Program-made: the position numbers and the translations under genes
Notes under the pieces: generated by a model
Told to the model about the DNA's origin: nothing
Database searches by the model: none
Seen by the model: only the letters and a program-made list of their open reading frames with translations
Shown here: positions 53,591 through 61,613 of the stretch, one piece after another
How positions within the stretch are numbered: position 1 is the first letter of the stretch
How the letters are laid out: every line of letters starts with the position of its first letter
Assembly (NCBI RefSeq): GCF_030651995.1
Contig: NZ_JAUSBN010000038.1
Location: forward strand, 1-64,000
Origin: Reyranella sp.
Lineage (GTDB): Bacteria; Pseudomonadota; Alphaproteobacteria; Reyranellales; Reyranellaceae
Reading direction: 5' to 3'
Length of the DNA stretch: 64,000 bases

Positions 53591-53599
53591 GGTGCGGGA

Positions 53600-54481
53600 T
53601 CAGCCCTTCACTTCGGCGAAGAAGCGCCTTCCCATGAGGCCGCGCGGGCGCAGGACCAGCACAAGCAACAGCAGGGTGAAGCCGACTGCGTCACGATAGC
53701 CCGAATCGAGAAACAACGAGGCCAGGTTCTCGACGATGCCCAGCAGCATGCCGCCGATGATGGCGCCTGGAATACTGCCGAGGCCCCCCAGCACCACCAC
53801 GACGAAAGCCTTCATGGTGTAGCTCTCGCCGGCAACGGGAGAGAAGGAATAGCTGGTGGCGACCAGCGCGCCTGTGACGCCGGCAATCGCGCCGCCAATC
53901 GCGAATGTCAGGGCATAGACGTGCGGCACGTCGATGCCGGAGAGCCGCGCGGCATCGGGATCGAAGCTGGTGGCCTTGATGGCATTGCCAAGCGGCGTCC
54001 AGTTGAGGAGAGCGTGAAGACCGAGCGTCATGGCCATCGCGACGGCGAAGATCGTTGCCCGGCCATAGGGCACGCTGAGGCCGGCGATGGTGAAGGACGC
54101 GCGGCCGAAGACGTCGGGCAGCGACCGCACGTCGGCCGAGAATAGAATCAGGTTGAGGTTGATCAGAGCCATGTTCAGCCCGAAGGTGAAGATGAGCGTC
54201 ATGAACACCGAACGCTCTGCCAACCGGTTGAGCAGGGCGCGCTGCAAAACATAGCCCATCGTGAATGTCGCGAGGGCGGCCAGTGGCAGGGCGGCGGCGA
54301 ACGGCAGGCCGAGCTGAAGAACGGCCATCTGGGTGACATAGGCACCGATCATGATCATGCTGCCGTAGGCCAGATTGACCACGTTCATGACGCCCCAGAC
54401 GATCGAGAAGCCGAGCGCCATGCAGGCGTAGAAACCGCCCAGCAGCACGCCGTTCAAGACGATCTGTGCTACGAGCTGCAT
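53600..54481 (-). CDS. livH: Branched-chain amino acid/amide ABC transporter permease (LivH-like)
   Basis: A 293-residue permease with about eight transmembrane segments. GVLLGGFYACMALGFSIVWGVMNVVNLAYGSM is the LivH N-terminal block. ATSFDPDAARLSGIDVPHVY is the cytoplasmic loop and FVVVVLGGLGSIPGAIIGGMLLG the late motif. It starts 19 nt after the substrate-binding gene and is followed by livM, all on the same strand. Confidence 0.93.
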   Translation of the reverse strand: MQLVAQIVLNGVLLGGFYACMALGFSIVWGVMNVVNLAYGSMIMIGAYVTQMAVLQLGLPFAAALPLAALATFTMGYVLQRALLNRLAERSVFMTLIFTFGLNMALINLNLILFSADVRSLPDVFGRASFTIAGLSVPYGRATIFAVAMAMTLGLHALLNWTPLGNAIKATSFDPDAARLSGIDVPHVYALTFAIGGAIAGVTGALVATSYSFSPVAGESYTMKAFVVVVLGGLGSIPGAIIGGMLLGIVENLASLFLDSGYRDAVGFTLLLLVLVLRPRGLMGRRFFAEVKG

Positions 54482-54500
54482 CAGCGGGCGCCACCCGTCA

Positions 54501-55700
54501 TCATGGGTTCAGCTTCAGCTTGGTCTCCGCGACGTCGGCCGGATAGACAACCACCGGCTTGCCATCCTGGATCTGCACCACCGACATCGACTTGGCGATA
54601 TTCTGGCCCTTTTCGTTGAAGCGAATGGGCCCGTAGGCAGTGACGATGTCGGTCTCGGCGATGGCGTCGCGCACCTTCTGCGGGTCGAAGCCGCCGACCT
54701 TCTGGAAGGCGTTGTAGTAGACCTGTAACGCCGCCGTGGACTGGATCGGATGATAGTCGGGGACGTGTCCGTACACTTTCTGGAAGGCATCGGCGTAGCC
54801 GCGCGCCGTCCAGTCGAAGAACTGGTCCTTGTACGGCACGTTGATGCTCCACTGCACGGGCTCGAGCGTGAGCTCGGCATCGGCGCCCAGCGATTTCACG
54901 AATCCCGGCAGCGTCGGTCCGAGGAGATAGCCCAGCAGCTTGGGTTTCAGGCCGACCTGGCTGATCTGGCGGGCCAGCAGGATCATGTCGTTGGTGTAGC
55001 CGCCGGCGATGATCATGTCCGGCTTGGCCGCCTTCATCTTCTCCAGCTCGGGCGAAAGGTCCTTGGTGCCGGACGAATACTTCTCCTTATAGACGACTTC
55101 GACCCCGAGCTCCTTGGCCTGCCGTGCGGCCCCGTCGATGCCGAGTTGGGCGAACAGCTGATTCTCGTTGAGCAAGGCCAGGCGTGTCAGCTTCTGTTCC
55201 GACGCCATCTTCACCATGTTGTAGGTGTAATGATCGATCGAGTTCAACACGCCAAATATGTACTTGTAGCCACGGTTATAAATCGTCGAGGCCGCACCGT
55301 GTGCAATCACGAGCGGCAGCTTGTGCTGCTCCGTGAGGTTGCTCACGGCGATGGTTATGCCGCTGCCGTAGGGGCCGAGCAAGAACTTCACTTTGTCCTG
55401 GGAGATCAGCTTCTCGTAGAGCTTGACCGAAGTGTTCACGTTGCTTTCGTCGTCATAGTAGACGATCTCAACCTTGTACTTCTTGCCGGCGACGTCGATC
55501 CCGCCGCGCTCGTTCACTGTCTTGACGAAAAAGTCGTAGCCTTCGCGAACGAGCTTGCCCTCGGTTGCCAGATTGCCGGTGAGCGACAGCGCCGTGCCGA
55601 AGCGGATCATGTCCTGCGCGGCGGCGGGCATGACCGTCGACAGAGCCAGCAGGATTGACAGGCCACCAGCAACAAGACGGCGGCGCGAGGATGAAGACAT
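54501..55700 (-). CDS. ABC transporter substrate-binding protein (LivK/AmiC-like, type I fold)
   Basis: A 399-residue periplasmic binding protein with the signal peptide RRLVAGGLSILLALSTVMPAAAQ. The mature part follows the LivK/AmiC-type fold: IRFGTALSLTGNLATEGKLV, IVYYDDESNVNTSVKLYEKLI, FLLGPYGSGITIAVSNLTEQ and the hinge PDMIIAGGYTNDMILLARQ. First gene of the operon with livH, livM, livF, the CoA-ligase-like gene and livG. The ligand is unknown; LivK-like proteins bind amino acids, amides, urea or aromatic acids. Confidence 0.9.
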   Translation of the reverse strand: MSSSSRRRLVAGGLSILLALSTVMPAAAQDMIRFGTALSLTGNLATEGKLVREGYDFFVKTVNERGGIDVAGKKYKVEIVYYDDESNVNTSVKLYEKLISQDKVKFLLGPYGSGITIAVSNLTEQHKLPLVIAHGAASTIYNRGYKYIFGVLNSIDHYTYNMVKMASEQKLTRLALLNENQLFAQLGIDGAARQAKELGVEVVYKEKYSSGTKDLSPELEKMKAAKPDMIIAGGYTNDMILLARQISQVGLKPKLLGYLLGPTLPGFVKSLGADAELTLEPVQWSINVPYKDQFFDWTARGYADAFQKVYGHVPDYHPIQSTAALQVYYNAFQKVGGFDPQKVRDAIAETDIVTAYGPIRFNEKGQNIAKSMSVVQIQDGKPVVVYPADVAETKLKLNP

Positions 55701-55829
55701 TGCCTACTCCAGAAGCTTTCGTTCGTATGACTACGTTGCAACGGTATATTGGTATTGAGGATCTTTGCTATAAGCCTGCATTGGAACTGCTATTAGAATC
55801 ACGCCAATGTTATTGAATTCATCCGAATA
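55701..55829. promoter_or_regulatory. A/T-rich divergent promoter region between the liv operon and the RiPP/NRPS-like locus
   Basis: 129 nt with far more A/T than either flank, notably from about 55740 to 55830. It must carry promoters for both divergent units. TTGCTATAAGCC and TTGGAACTGCTATTAGAAT contain -35/-10-like hexamers, but no single pair is decisive. No known operator was recognised. Confidence 0.45.
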
Positions 55830-58547
55830 GTGATGACCTCCTTTCGAGCATCAGACGTCTCCTGGTCATGTCCGAGCGGTCCGCCACTCGACCTGAATGG
55901 CCCGACGGTTCCCTTCCGCCGGTTTCGTGAGGAATGGATCGATCGACCGGCGCTCGACCTGTTCCGATCAGCCGCGGAGGAATTCGGAGATCGGGTTGCC
56001 TGCGAAGATCTTGACGGGCACCTGACCTACGCACAGGTCTGGGCGGCATGCCGGCGTCTCAGTCATACGATCGATGCCGCCGTCCCTACCGGACAACCGG
56101 TTGGCATCCTGCTTCCGAACGATGCCGCCTATCCTGTCGCGGTCCTGGCCTGCCTGGCGGCGAACCGGCCTTGCGTGATGATCGATCGGCACCATCCCGA
56201 AGATCGGGTTGCAGCTATCGTTCGCGACGCGGGCCTTGCGTCGATCATTCTGAGACAATCGGATAGCGGCGCCGGTCTGCCCCTTCCTGCGGGAATTCGT
56301 ACGATCGTGATCGATGAGGCGTTGCAGGACGGGCCGGCCCCTGATGAGCCTCCCGCCTCTTCGGTACCTCCCCTGGCGGCGACCTTCATCGTCTACACAT
56401 CAGGCAGCACCGGGTATCCGAAGGGTATCGTGCTCAGCCAGCGCGCAGTGCTTCACCGCGCATGTCAGCTCGTCAACGCCGTCCATCTCCGCCCCGACGA
56501 CAAGGTCCTGTCGCTCGCATCACCCAGCACAATCGGCGGCCTGCAGCAGATTTTCGAGGTGATGCTGACGGGGGCGACGCTGGTCAAGCTGGACCTCCAG
56601 CGGACAGGCCTCGGCACAATCCTGCAGGCAATAGGCGAGCGGCGTCTCACCATGATGTTCTCCACGCCGGCCGTGTGGCGCAGCGTTGCAGGCATCGACA
56701 ATGCGGCCGTTGCCCTGGCGACCTTGCGATGCATCCAGTCCTCCGGAGATGCGCTGCTGGCGATCGACCTCGAGCGCCTTCGGCAAGTGCTGCCCGCAGA
56801 GTGCCACGTGCTTTCCGTCTATGGTGCCACGGAGGCGCCGGCGCTGCTGCAGTGGTTCGTGTCGCCGAAATTGCCAGACGATGGACCGCGTGTGCCGACC
56901 GGCTATCCTTTGCCCGGTTTCGCTTTTGCCCTGCTCGATGAAGCCGGCAACGTCGTGAAGGAGGGCGAGCCGGGCGAATTGGTAGTCAAGAGTCGCTGGA
57001 TGTCGCTTGGGATCTGGCGAAACGGCGCTGTTCACTCCGGTCCGTTCGAGCAGGACCAGAGAGACTTGTCGGCGCCCGTGTATTGCACGGGCGACATCGC
57101 GCGCGAGCGTCCCGACGGGCTTTTCGTGACGCTGGGTCGCAAGGATCGACAGGTCAAGATTCTGGGTAACCGGGTCGAACTCGCCGAAGTCGAAACCGTC
57201 CTCCGACAGGTACCCGAAGTCGCAGACGCGGCAGTGGTCGCCCGCCGGGGCGAGGGGGAGCCGAGATTGCTCGCCTTCTTCGTCCCGCGTGAGAGGGGCT
57301 CGTCGCACATCACCGACGCGGTCCGAAAGCATCTGAAGGAAAGACTTCCGGCCTACATGCAGCCATCCCAACTCTTCGTGCTCGAAGAGTTGCCGCTACT
57401 GCCGGGCAGGAAGATCGACGAGGAGGCTTTGTTCGCACATGCCGCCCAGCACGCGGCTGCCAGGCTATCGCCTTCTTCACTGCCGGCCGCTGCCAGGGCC
57501 ACGCAGCGATCGATCGATATGGTAAGCAAGGCTTGGCGGCTCGCACTCGTTCGACCGCCGCCTCAGGATAGTCGCAGCTTCGAGGAGGCGGGTGGCGATT
57601 CTCTTCGGTTGCTCCTTCTGGTCTTCCATCTCGAACGGTTGTGCGGCCGGTCGCTTTCGCTGGATCAATTCCACGGTGGGCTCAAAGCCGCGGAGTTCGC
57701 CGTGGTTCTGGATCGCCTGAACGAAGGGCGGTCGCCACTGCTCCACGGCACTTTGCCAATGGTGTTCCTGGTGCCGGGAAAGTGGGGCGATACGCCTCTT
57801 CTGGCCCGGTTCCGAATGGCGTGCGCCAGCGGCATCAGGGTCGTCCCGACGAGCTATCCTGATCTCGGTTGTCTCGCGCGGGGGGATTTTGAAGACATCG
57901 TCGCGCATCTGTTGGCCCAGATCGAACTGTTCGCGCCTGAAGGGCCCGTTCTTCTCGCCGGATATTCGCTGGGAGGAGATTTTGCTTATGCCGTCGCCGA
58001 CCGGCTGTCGAAGCGTGGCCGGAGGGTTTCAGCGCTCCTGGTGCTGGATACAGATGCCGAGAACTACAGCTCGGGTCCGCCTCCGGAACGGCGCAGTCTT
58101 GCACAACGACTTTCAACACTGTGTAGGCTGGCAGGCAATCGCGACTGGGGGACGATCGCGGAAGCAATACTGACCCCGTCTTTGGTTACCGGGCCGGCGG
58201 GTCGTCATGTGCTTAGGTTCCTTTTGTTGTTCCGTTTTCGGGCCAGCAGTCACTTCATCTTCCGTTTGAGGTGGCACTTGCGATCGATGCTCGTCCAGTT
58301 TCATCGTGAATCCTGGATCCGGCAGGTGCCGCCCACCCGGTTGAGCGTCCCGGTGGTGCTGTTCCGTTCGGAGGAGGGCGGTGTTGACCTGGGTTGGCAT
58401 GCTCGCACCGAGAAGTTGAGCATCGTTCCGGTCCCAGGCAATCATGTCACTATGCTCGATGGCGGGAATTCGGAGGTCCTTGTTGCGGAGTTCAACCGCG
58501 CGGTTCATATCGCTTCGGGTCAGGCTGCGGCTCTGTCGGAAGGATGA
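55830..58547 (+). CDS. NRPS-like protein: adenylation-carrier-thioesterase
   Basis: A 905-residue stand-alone module. Adenylation domain ~40-540: A3 FIVYTSGSTGYPKG (~186-199), A5 SVYGATEAPALL (~329-340), A7 YCTGDIARERPDG (~418), A8 GRKDRQVKILGNRVELAEVE (~437-456) and A10 LPLLPGRKIDEEAL with K528. A carrier domain follows (~565-630) with phosphopantetheine Ser in EEAGGDSLRL (S591). The thioesterase (~645-890) has GYSLGGDF (S713), D740 and GNHVTM. No condensation domain. The A4 position that is Asp235 in amino-acid-activating A domains reads Ile235, so a non-alpha-amino-acid substrate is possible. Start GTG 55830 is followed at once by ATG 55833; no ribosome-binding site decides. Divergent from the liv operon. 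Confidence 0.87.
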   Translation: MMTSFRASDVSWSCPSGPPLDLNGPTVPFRRFREEWIDRPALDLFRSAAEEFGDRVACEDLDGHLTYAQVWAACRRLSHTIDAAVPTGQPVGILLPNDAAYPVAVLACLAANRPCVMIDRHHPEDRVAAIVRDAGLASIILRQSDSGAGLPLPAGIRTIVIDEALQDGPAPDEPPASSVPPLAATFIVYTSGSTGYPKGIVLSQRAVLHRACQLVNAVHLRPDDKVLSLASPSTIGGLQQIFEVMLTGATLVKLDLQRTGLGTILQAIGERRLTMMFSTPAVWRSVAGIDNAAVALATLRCIQSSGDALLAIDLERLRQVLPAECHVLSVYGATEAPALLQWFVSPKLPDDGPRVPTGYPLPGFAFALLDEAGNVVKEGEPGELVVKSRWMSLGIWRNGAVHSGPFEQDQRDLSAPVYCTGDIARERPDGLFVTLGRKDRQVKILGNRVELAEVETVLRQVPEVADAAVVARRGEGEPRLLAFFVPRERGSSHITDAVRKHLKERLPAYMQPSQLFVLEELPLLPGRKIDEEALFAHAAQHAAARLSPSSLPAAARATQRSIDMVSKAWRLALVRPPPQDSRSFEEAGGDSLRLLLLVFHLERLCGRSLSLDQFHGGLKAAEFAVVLDRLNEGRSPLLHGTLPMVFLVPGKWGDTPLLARFRMACASGIRVVPTSYPDLGCLARGDFEDIVAHLLAQIELFAPEGPVLLAGYSLGGDFAYAVADRLSKRGRRVSALLVLDTDAENYSSGPPPERRSLAQRLSTLCRLAGNRDWGTIAEAILTPSLVTGPAGRHVLRFLLLFRFRASSHFIFRLRWHLRSMLVQFHRESWIRQVPPTRLSVPVVLFRSEEGGVDLGWHARTEKLSIVPVPGNHVTMLDGGNSEVLVAEFNRAVHIASGQAAALSEG

Positions 58548-58669
58548 TGCAGAAGTCATTCTTGTTCCGGCAGCCGTCGAGTTCCCGGTGTTTGGGCAGT
58601 CTGGATAGTCACATTGAGAGCGCGAATTGGGAAGTTTCAGCTCGAGCAGGAGGTTCGGGAGGCTCGTGA
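58544..58669 (+). CDS. Small hypothetical ORF (41 aa) overlapping the NRPS-like stop
   Basis: An ATG at 58544 overlaps the NRPS-like stop by four bases (ATGA), the arrangement used for translational coupling. It encodes 41 residues beginning MMQKSFLFRQ and ending ARAGGSGGS. No domain is recognised. It could be a small peptide product, a chaperone remnant or noise; the evidence is only position and start-stop overlap. Confidence 0.3.
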   Translation: MMQKSFLFRQPSSSRCLGSLDSHIESANWEVSARAGGSGGS

Positions 58670-58681
58670 AGGAGCATGTTC

Positions 58682-58843
58682 ATGAAGCGCATCGCAGCCC
58701 ACCGCTTGGTCGACCGGATGTTTCGGCCTAGTGCCATTTCGACGCTCGCGGCGGTTCGGTCGGCGCAGTCTCGGTTCGGCATTCATCGGCTGTGCGTAGG
58801 GGAAGCCGGAAAAGCCTCGCACTCTGTGCCCCATACCGACTGA
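58682..58843 (+). CDS. Small hypothetical ORF (53 aa) just upstream of the cyclase
   Basis: ATG 58682 has the strong site GAAGGAG eight bases upstream (58667-58673). The product is 53 residues, basic, beginning MKRIAAHRLVDRMF. Its stop TGA (58841-58843) is three bases before the cyclase GTG, consistent with coupling. Nothing recognisable: it is too short for a lasso B2 protease (about 140 aa) and lacks a PqqD signature. It may be a leader peptide, a small partner protein or the eroded remnant of a B protein. Confidence 0.4.
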   Translation: MKRIAAHRLVDRMFRPSAISTLAAVRSAQSRFGIHRLCVGEAGKASHSVPHTD

Positions 58844-58846
58844 AAA

Positions 58847-60646
58847 GTGTTCGCCGCCATCTTCAACGTCGACGGCAGACCCGTCGATCACCGGCGGTTT
58901 GGAGTTGCTGGGCACGACTTCGAGAGTCTTGACCCGGCTGGCCATGTTGCCTTCATTTGCTCGAAAGCCGGGCCCCAACTCGCCACCGGCGAGGCGATCG
59001 GTATCCGGGGCCTCGGCGGGCAATACCGGATCGTCGGTCGGGTCCGGCTCGATGCGCGCGACGAGCTTCGGTCGCTGCTTTCGTCTCCTCCCCAGGCCTT
59101 TATGGGAGAAGTGTCGGACGCCGAACTGTGCCTGCGCGCCTACGCCGCCTGGGGCGACGCGTTCCTGGATCGCCTCACTGGCGACTTCTGCTTTGTGTTG
59201 TGGGACGACGCGCGCAAGCGGCTGATCTGTGCACGCGACCAGCTCGGCATACGGTCGCTTTTTCATGCCGAGGTCGGGGGAGCGTGGTTTGTCAGCGACT
59301 CGCTGGACTGGATTGCCGCACAGACAGTTGTTGCGCGCGACCTCGACGATACCTGGATCGCCGATTTTCTGACCGTTGGTCACTCTCTCGAGTCGGAGCG
59401 AACGGTCTATCGGCATATTCGGCGGGTGGCCCCGGCGCATGTGCTGACGATCTCCGGAACCCGCGCCGTGATGCGACGATACTGGCGACTGGATATTGGG
59501 GATCCTCTCTACTTTCGGGACCGTCGCCAATACACCGAGGGCTTCCTCGATCTTCTGTCGAAATCGATTGCCGACCGCTTGCCTGCCGGCAGGGTCGGCA
59601 TTTCCATGGGCGGGGGCCTCGATTCAACCACGCTTGCAGCCTGTGCGGTGCATGTGACGGGAGACGCCTCGCGCGTCGTGGCCGAATGCCTTGATTTCGA
59701 GCAGTTTGCATCTGCGAGAGAAAGGCATTTCAGTTCACTGGCGGCCGACCGGCTCGGCGTCGAACTCCGGCACCGGCGGGGCGACGATCTTGTCTATGAC
59801 ACCGAGTGGTGGGCAAGGTCGATTACAACGCCCGAGCCGTCGGCCGTGATCACCACTGCCCAATTCGACCGCGAGGTCGTGTGCGAACGGGCGGAAAGGG
59901 CATCCGTCTGGTTCTACGGGGAGGGGCCGGATAACGCTCTCTCCTTCGAGCGCAACGACTATCTGTCATGGCTGGCCGGCCGGCGGGACTGGCGGCGGCT
60001 GGCGGAGGTCGGCGTATTCTACCTGCGGGTCAAAGGTTTGGCAGGTTGGTGGGAAACCCTCAGGCGCTATACCAGACGTCGCCAGCCCGCCGACGATTCC
60101 ATAGGCGTGCCACCCTGGATAGACCCGGCCCTTGCCCGTCGTCTGGACTTGCAACAGCGGCTTGCCGGCTCGACGCGCCTGGGCGGTGACGGAGCGGGTT
60201 TTGTCCCTCGGCATCCCTGGCGCCCGGGAGCCGTCGCCGGGTTCAACGATCCCATATGGCCGGCCGTACTTTCCGACTACGAATTCGAGGAATCCCTGGG
60301 ACCTCTCGCCCTGCGTCATCCGTTTCTCGACTTGCGTGTCCTCGAATTCATGCTGTCGGTACCGACGCTGCCGTGGGCGAGGGAGAAGCTGCTGTTGCGC
60401 GAAGCCATGCGAGGGCACCTTCCGGCAGAGGTGCTCGCGCGCAGAAAAACGCCCCACGAGTCCACGCTGCCGTTTGGCCACGGACTTCCGGCCCTGCCGC
60501 GCGACGGGTATCTGGATCGCTACGTCGACGTTTCGATCGTATCGGCCGGGAACTGGTCCGGGCGCCTGCGGAGCAATGCTCTCGCCGTTCACATTCTCGA
60601 TCACTGGCTGAAGAGAATGCGCCTTGGCGGTGCCCATTCTTCGTGA
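58847..60646 (+). CDS. Asparagine synthase-fold cyclase (lasso-peptide macrolactam synthetase-like)
   Basis: A 599-residue asparagine-synthetase-B-like protein. The N-terminal ~1-215 keeps the glutaminase-like fold (TGDFCFVLWDDARKRLICARDQLGIRSLF), but the catalytic Cys2 is gone; residue 2 is Phe, so ammonia release is not expected. The synthetase half has the PPi loop ISMGGGLDSTT (~253-260) and YGEGPDNALSFERN, which resembles the motif in lasso cyclases and other Asn-synthase-like ligases. Lasso cyclases adenylate an Asp/Glu side chain and join it to the core N-terminus. A lasso-type precursor lies downstream. A beta-lactam-synthetase-like role is the alternative. GTG start; no ATG fits. Confidence 0.82.
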   Translation: MFAAIFNVDGRPVDHRRFGVAGHDFESLDPAGHVAFICSKAGPQLATGEAIGIRGLGGQYRIVGRVRLDARDELRSLLSSPPQAFMGEVSDAELCLRAYAAWGDAFLDRLTGDFCFVLWDDARKRLICARDQLGIRSLFHAEVGGAWFVSDSLDWIAAQTVVARDLDDTWIADFLTVGHSLESERTVYRHIRRVAPAHVLTISGTRAVMRRYWRLDIGDPLYFRDRRQYTEGFLDLLSKSIADRLPAGRVGISMGGGLDSTTLAACAVHVTGDASRVVAECLDFEQFASARERHFSSLAADRLGVELRHRRGDDLVYDTEWWARSITTPEPSAVITTAQFDREVVCERAERASVWFYGEGPDNALSFERNDYLSWLAGRRDWRRLAEVGVFYLRVKGLAGWWETLRRYTRRRQPADDSIGVPPWIDPALARRLDLQQRLAGSTRLGGDGAGFVPRHPWRPGAVAGFNDPIWPAVLSDYEFEESLGPLALRHPFLDLRVLEFMLSVPTLPWAREKLLLREAMRGHLPAEVLARRKTPHESTLPFGHGLPALPRDGYLDRYVDVSIVSAGNWSGRLRSNALAVHILDHWLKRMRLGGAHSS

Positions 60647-60988
60647 CGGCCTTCACCGAGAGGTCAACCGTCCGCCCTCCGGCCTTTCGCCACCAAGCGT
60701 CCGAATTCATAGGTGAAGTGGCGGCGCTGCGCCTCGACAGGGCGCTCTTTCGGCACCCAGGGCGGCATCACGTGGTCTGTTTACCAAGAGCTTGCAGGAA
60801 GTCGGCCTTATCGACGTCGTTGGTTGACCATTTTGGAAGGCCATCTTGTGCGAGTGCCACTAACGAATAATACCGCATTAATGCTGCAATGTCTTGTCGC
60901 TGCCAGAACGTCATGCTAGTTTTTGCAGTGGGATGGGGATGTGGCGGCCCGTTTTCGTTCTTTCGTTGCGGGCAGAAGGGGCCGATTC
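60647..60988. other. Gap between cyclase and precursor peptide
   Basis: 342 nt without a recognisable gene. Short open frames (for example a 68-aa one from 60713) show no family features. TTGTGC (60846-60851) and TAATAC (60868-60873) are a weak -35/-10 candidate 16 nt apart, and the DNA around 60850-60910 is A/T-rich, compatible with a separate promoter for the precursor gene. Confidence 0.35.
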
Positions 60989-61168
60989 ATGGATGCGCAG
61001 CACAATGGCGATGAGGACGATGGCGTTCTTAAATCGCTCTCGAAAAAGCCTTACGCGCCGCCGGTGCTCTTGGTTTTGGGCTCCTTCAATGAACTGACGT
61101 TGACCGTTGGAAATCGGGGGAACAACGATGGTGGCAGACAGCACGGCAGAAGGAGCACGCGCGCCTAG
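60989..61168 (+). CDS. Lasso-type RiPP precursor peptide
   Basis: A 59-residue peptide. The acidic N-terminus (MDAQHNGDEDDG) is followed by YAPPVLLVLGSFNELT, which fits the lasso leader motif YxxPxLxxxGx5T exactly (Y22, P25, L27, G31, T37). By the usual rule (leader Thr at -2) the core starts at T39: TVGNRGNND places Asp47 at core position 9, the right place for a nine-residue macrolactam ring. The remainder, GGRQHGRRSTRA, is a basic tail. An alternative cut after V40 gives Gly1-Asp7. ATG 60989 has AGAAGGGG a few bases upstream. It is the only lasso-like precursor seen and is coded 342 nt after the cyclase. Confidence 0.72.
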   Translation: MDAQHNGDEDDGVLKSLSKKPYAPPVLLVLGSFNELTLTVGNRGNNDGGRQHGRRSTRA

Positions 61169-61459
61169 GGCGCCTGTCATTGTCGACCGTCTCGACGATT
61201 GTGCGCCTACCTTGCCTCCGTCCCATTGAACGACCAAAGGTGAGAATCGGGAAGCTGCAGGCCGATTTGGATTTCCGGTTGCCGCTGTTTTGCAAGTGCA
61301 TGCCGGCCTTGGTCAGACCTTCGACCGGCAGGTTGAGTTCGTCAGTGTCAACGTCGGGAAACTCTTCAGGCTTGGCGAGTATCGCGGGGTCCGCCCGCCG
61401 CTTGTCGAGAGCGGGGCAAGAGCGGTGAGCGCCATCTCGTTCAGGGTGCCGAAGCGAAG
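61169..61459. other. Intergenic stretch between precursor and tRNA terminator
   Basis: 291 nt with no recognised gene, promoter or RNA. Short plus-strand frames at 61180-61428 and 61290-61499 lack family features and strong ribosome-binding sites. Confidence 0.3.
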
Positions 61460-61464
61460 AAAAA

Positions 61465-61492
61465 GGCTCCGAAGCAAAAGTGCCTCGGAGCC
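61465..61492 (-). terminator. Rho-independent terminator of the tRNA-Val transcript
   Basis: GGCTCCGA (61465-61472) and TCGGAGCC (61485-61492) form an 8-bp stem with a 12-nt loop. Read on the minus strand it is followed by a T-run (A's at 61460-61464), so it terminates transcription coming from the tRNA gene. Confidence 0.8.
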
Positions 61493-61503
61493 TTATTGAT
61501 CCG

Positions 61504-61578
61504 TGGTGGGCGCTGTAGGGATTGAACCTACGACCCCACCCGTGTGAAGGGTGTGCTCTCCCGCTGAGCTAAGCGCCC
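61504..61578 (-). tRNA. tRNA-Val (anticodon CAC)
   Basis: The minus-strand sequence folds as a complete 75-nt cloverleaf with encoded CCA. Acceptor GGGCGCT pairs with AGCGCCC; D stem GCTC/GAGC; anticodon stem CACCC/GGGTG with loop TTCACAC, giving anticodon CAC; T stem GTAGG/CCTAC with TTCAATC loop. It decodes GUG valine codons. The lasso-like locus ends about 340 nt from its 3' end. Confidence 0.95.
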
Positions 61579-61613
61579 GGAAGGGGCGCGTATAAGACAG
61601 GCGGACTGAGTCG

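Noticed and set aside
55830..58547. A conventional multimodular NRPS or siderophore synthetase
   Set aside because: There is one adenylation and one carrier domain, no condensation domain, and no siderophore transport or tailoring genes.
58847..60646. A beta-lactam synthetase (carbapenam/clavam) rather than a lasso cyclase
   Set aside because: No beta-amino-acid biosynthesis genes are nearby, whereas an exact lasso leader motif lies downstream. Kept as an alternative, not the main call.
61180..61499. Short plus-strand frames after the precursor peptide, considered as a lasso B or exporter remnant
   Set aside because: No transglutaminase, PqqD or transmembrane features in any frame, and no good ribosome-binding site.
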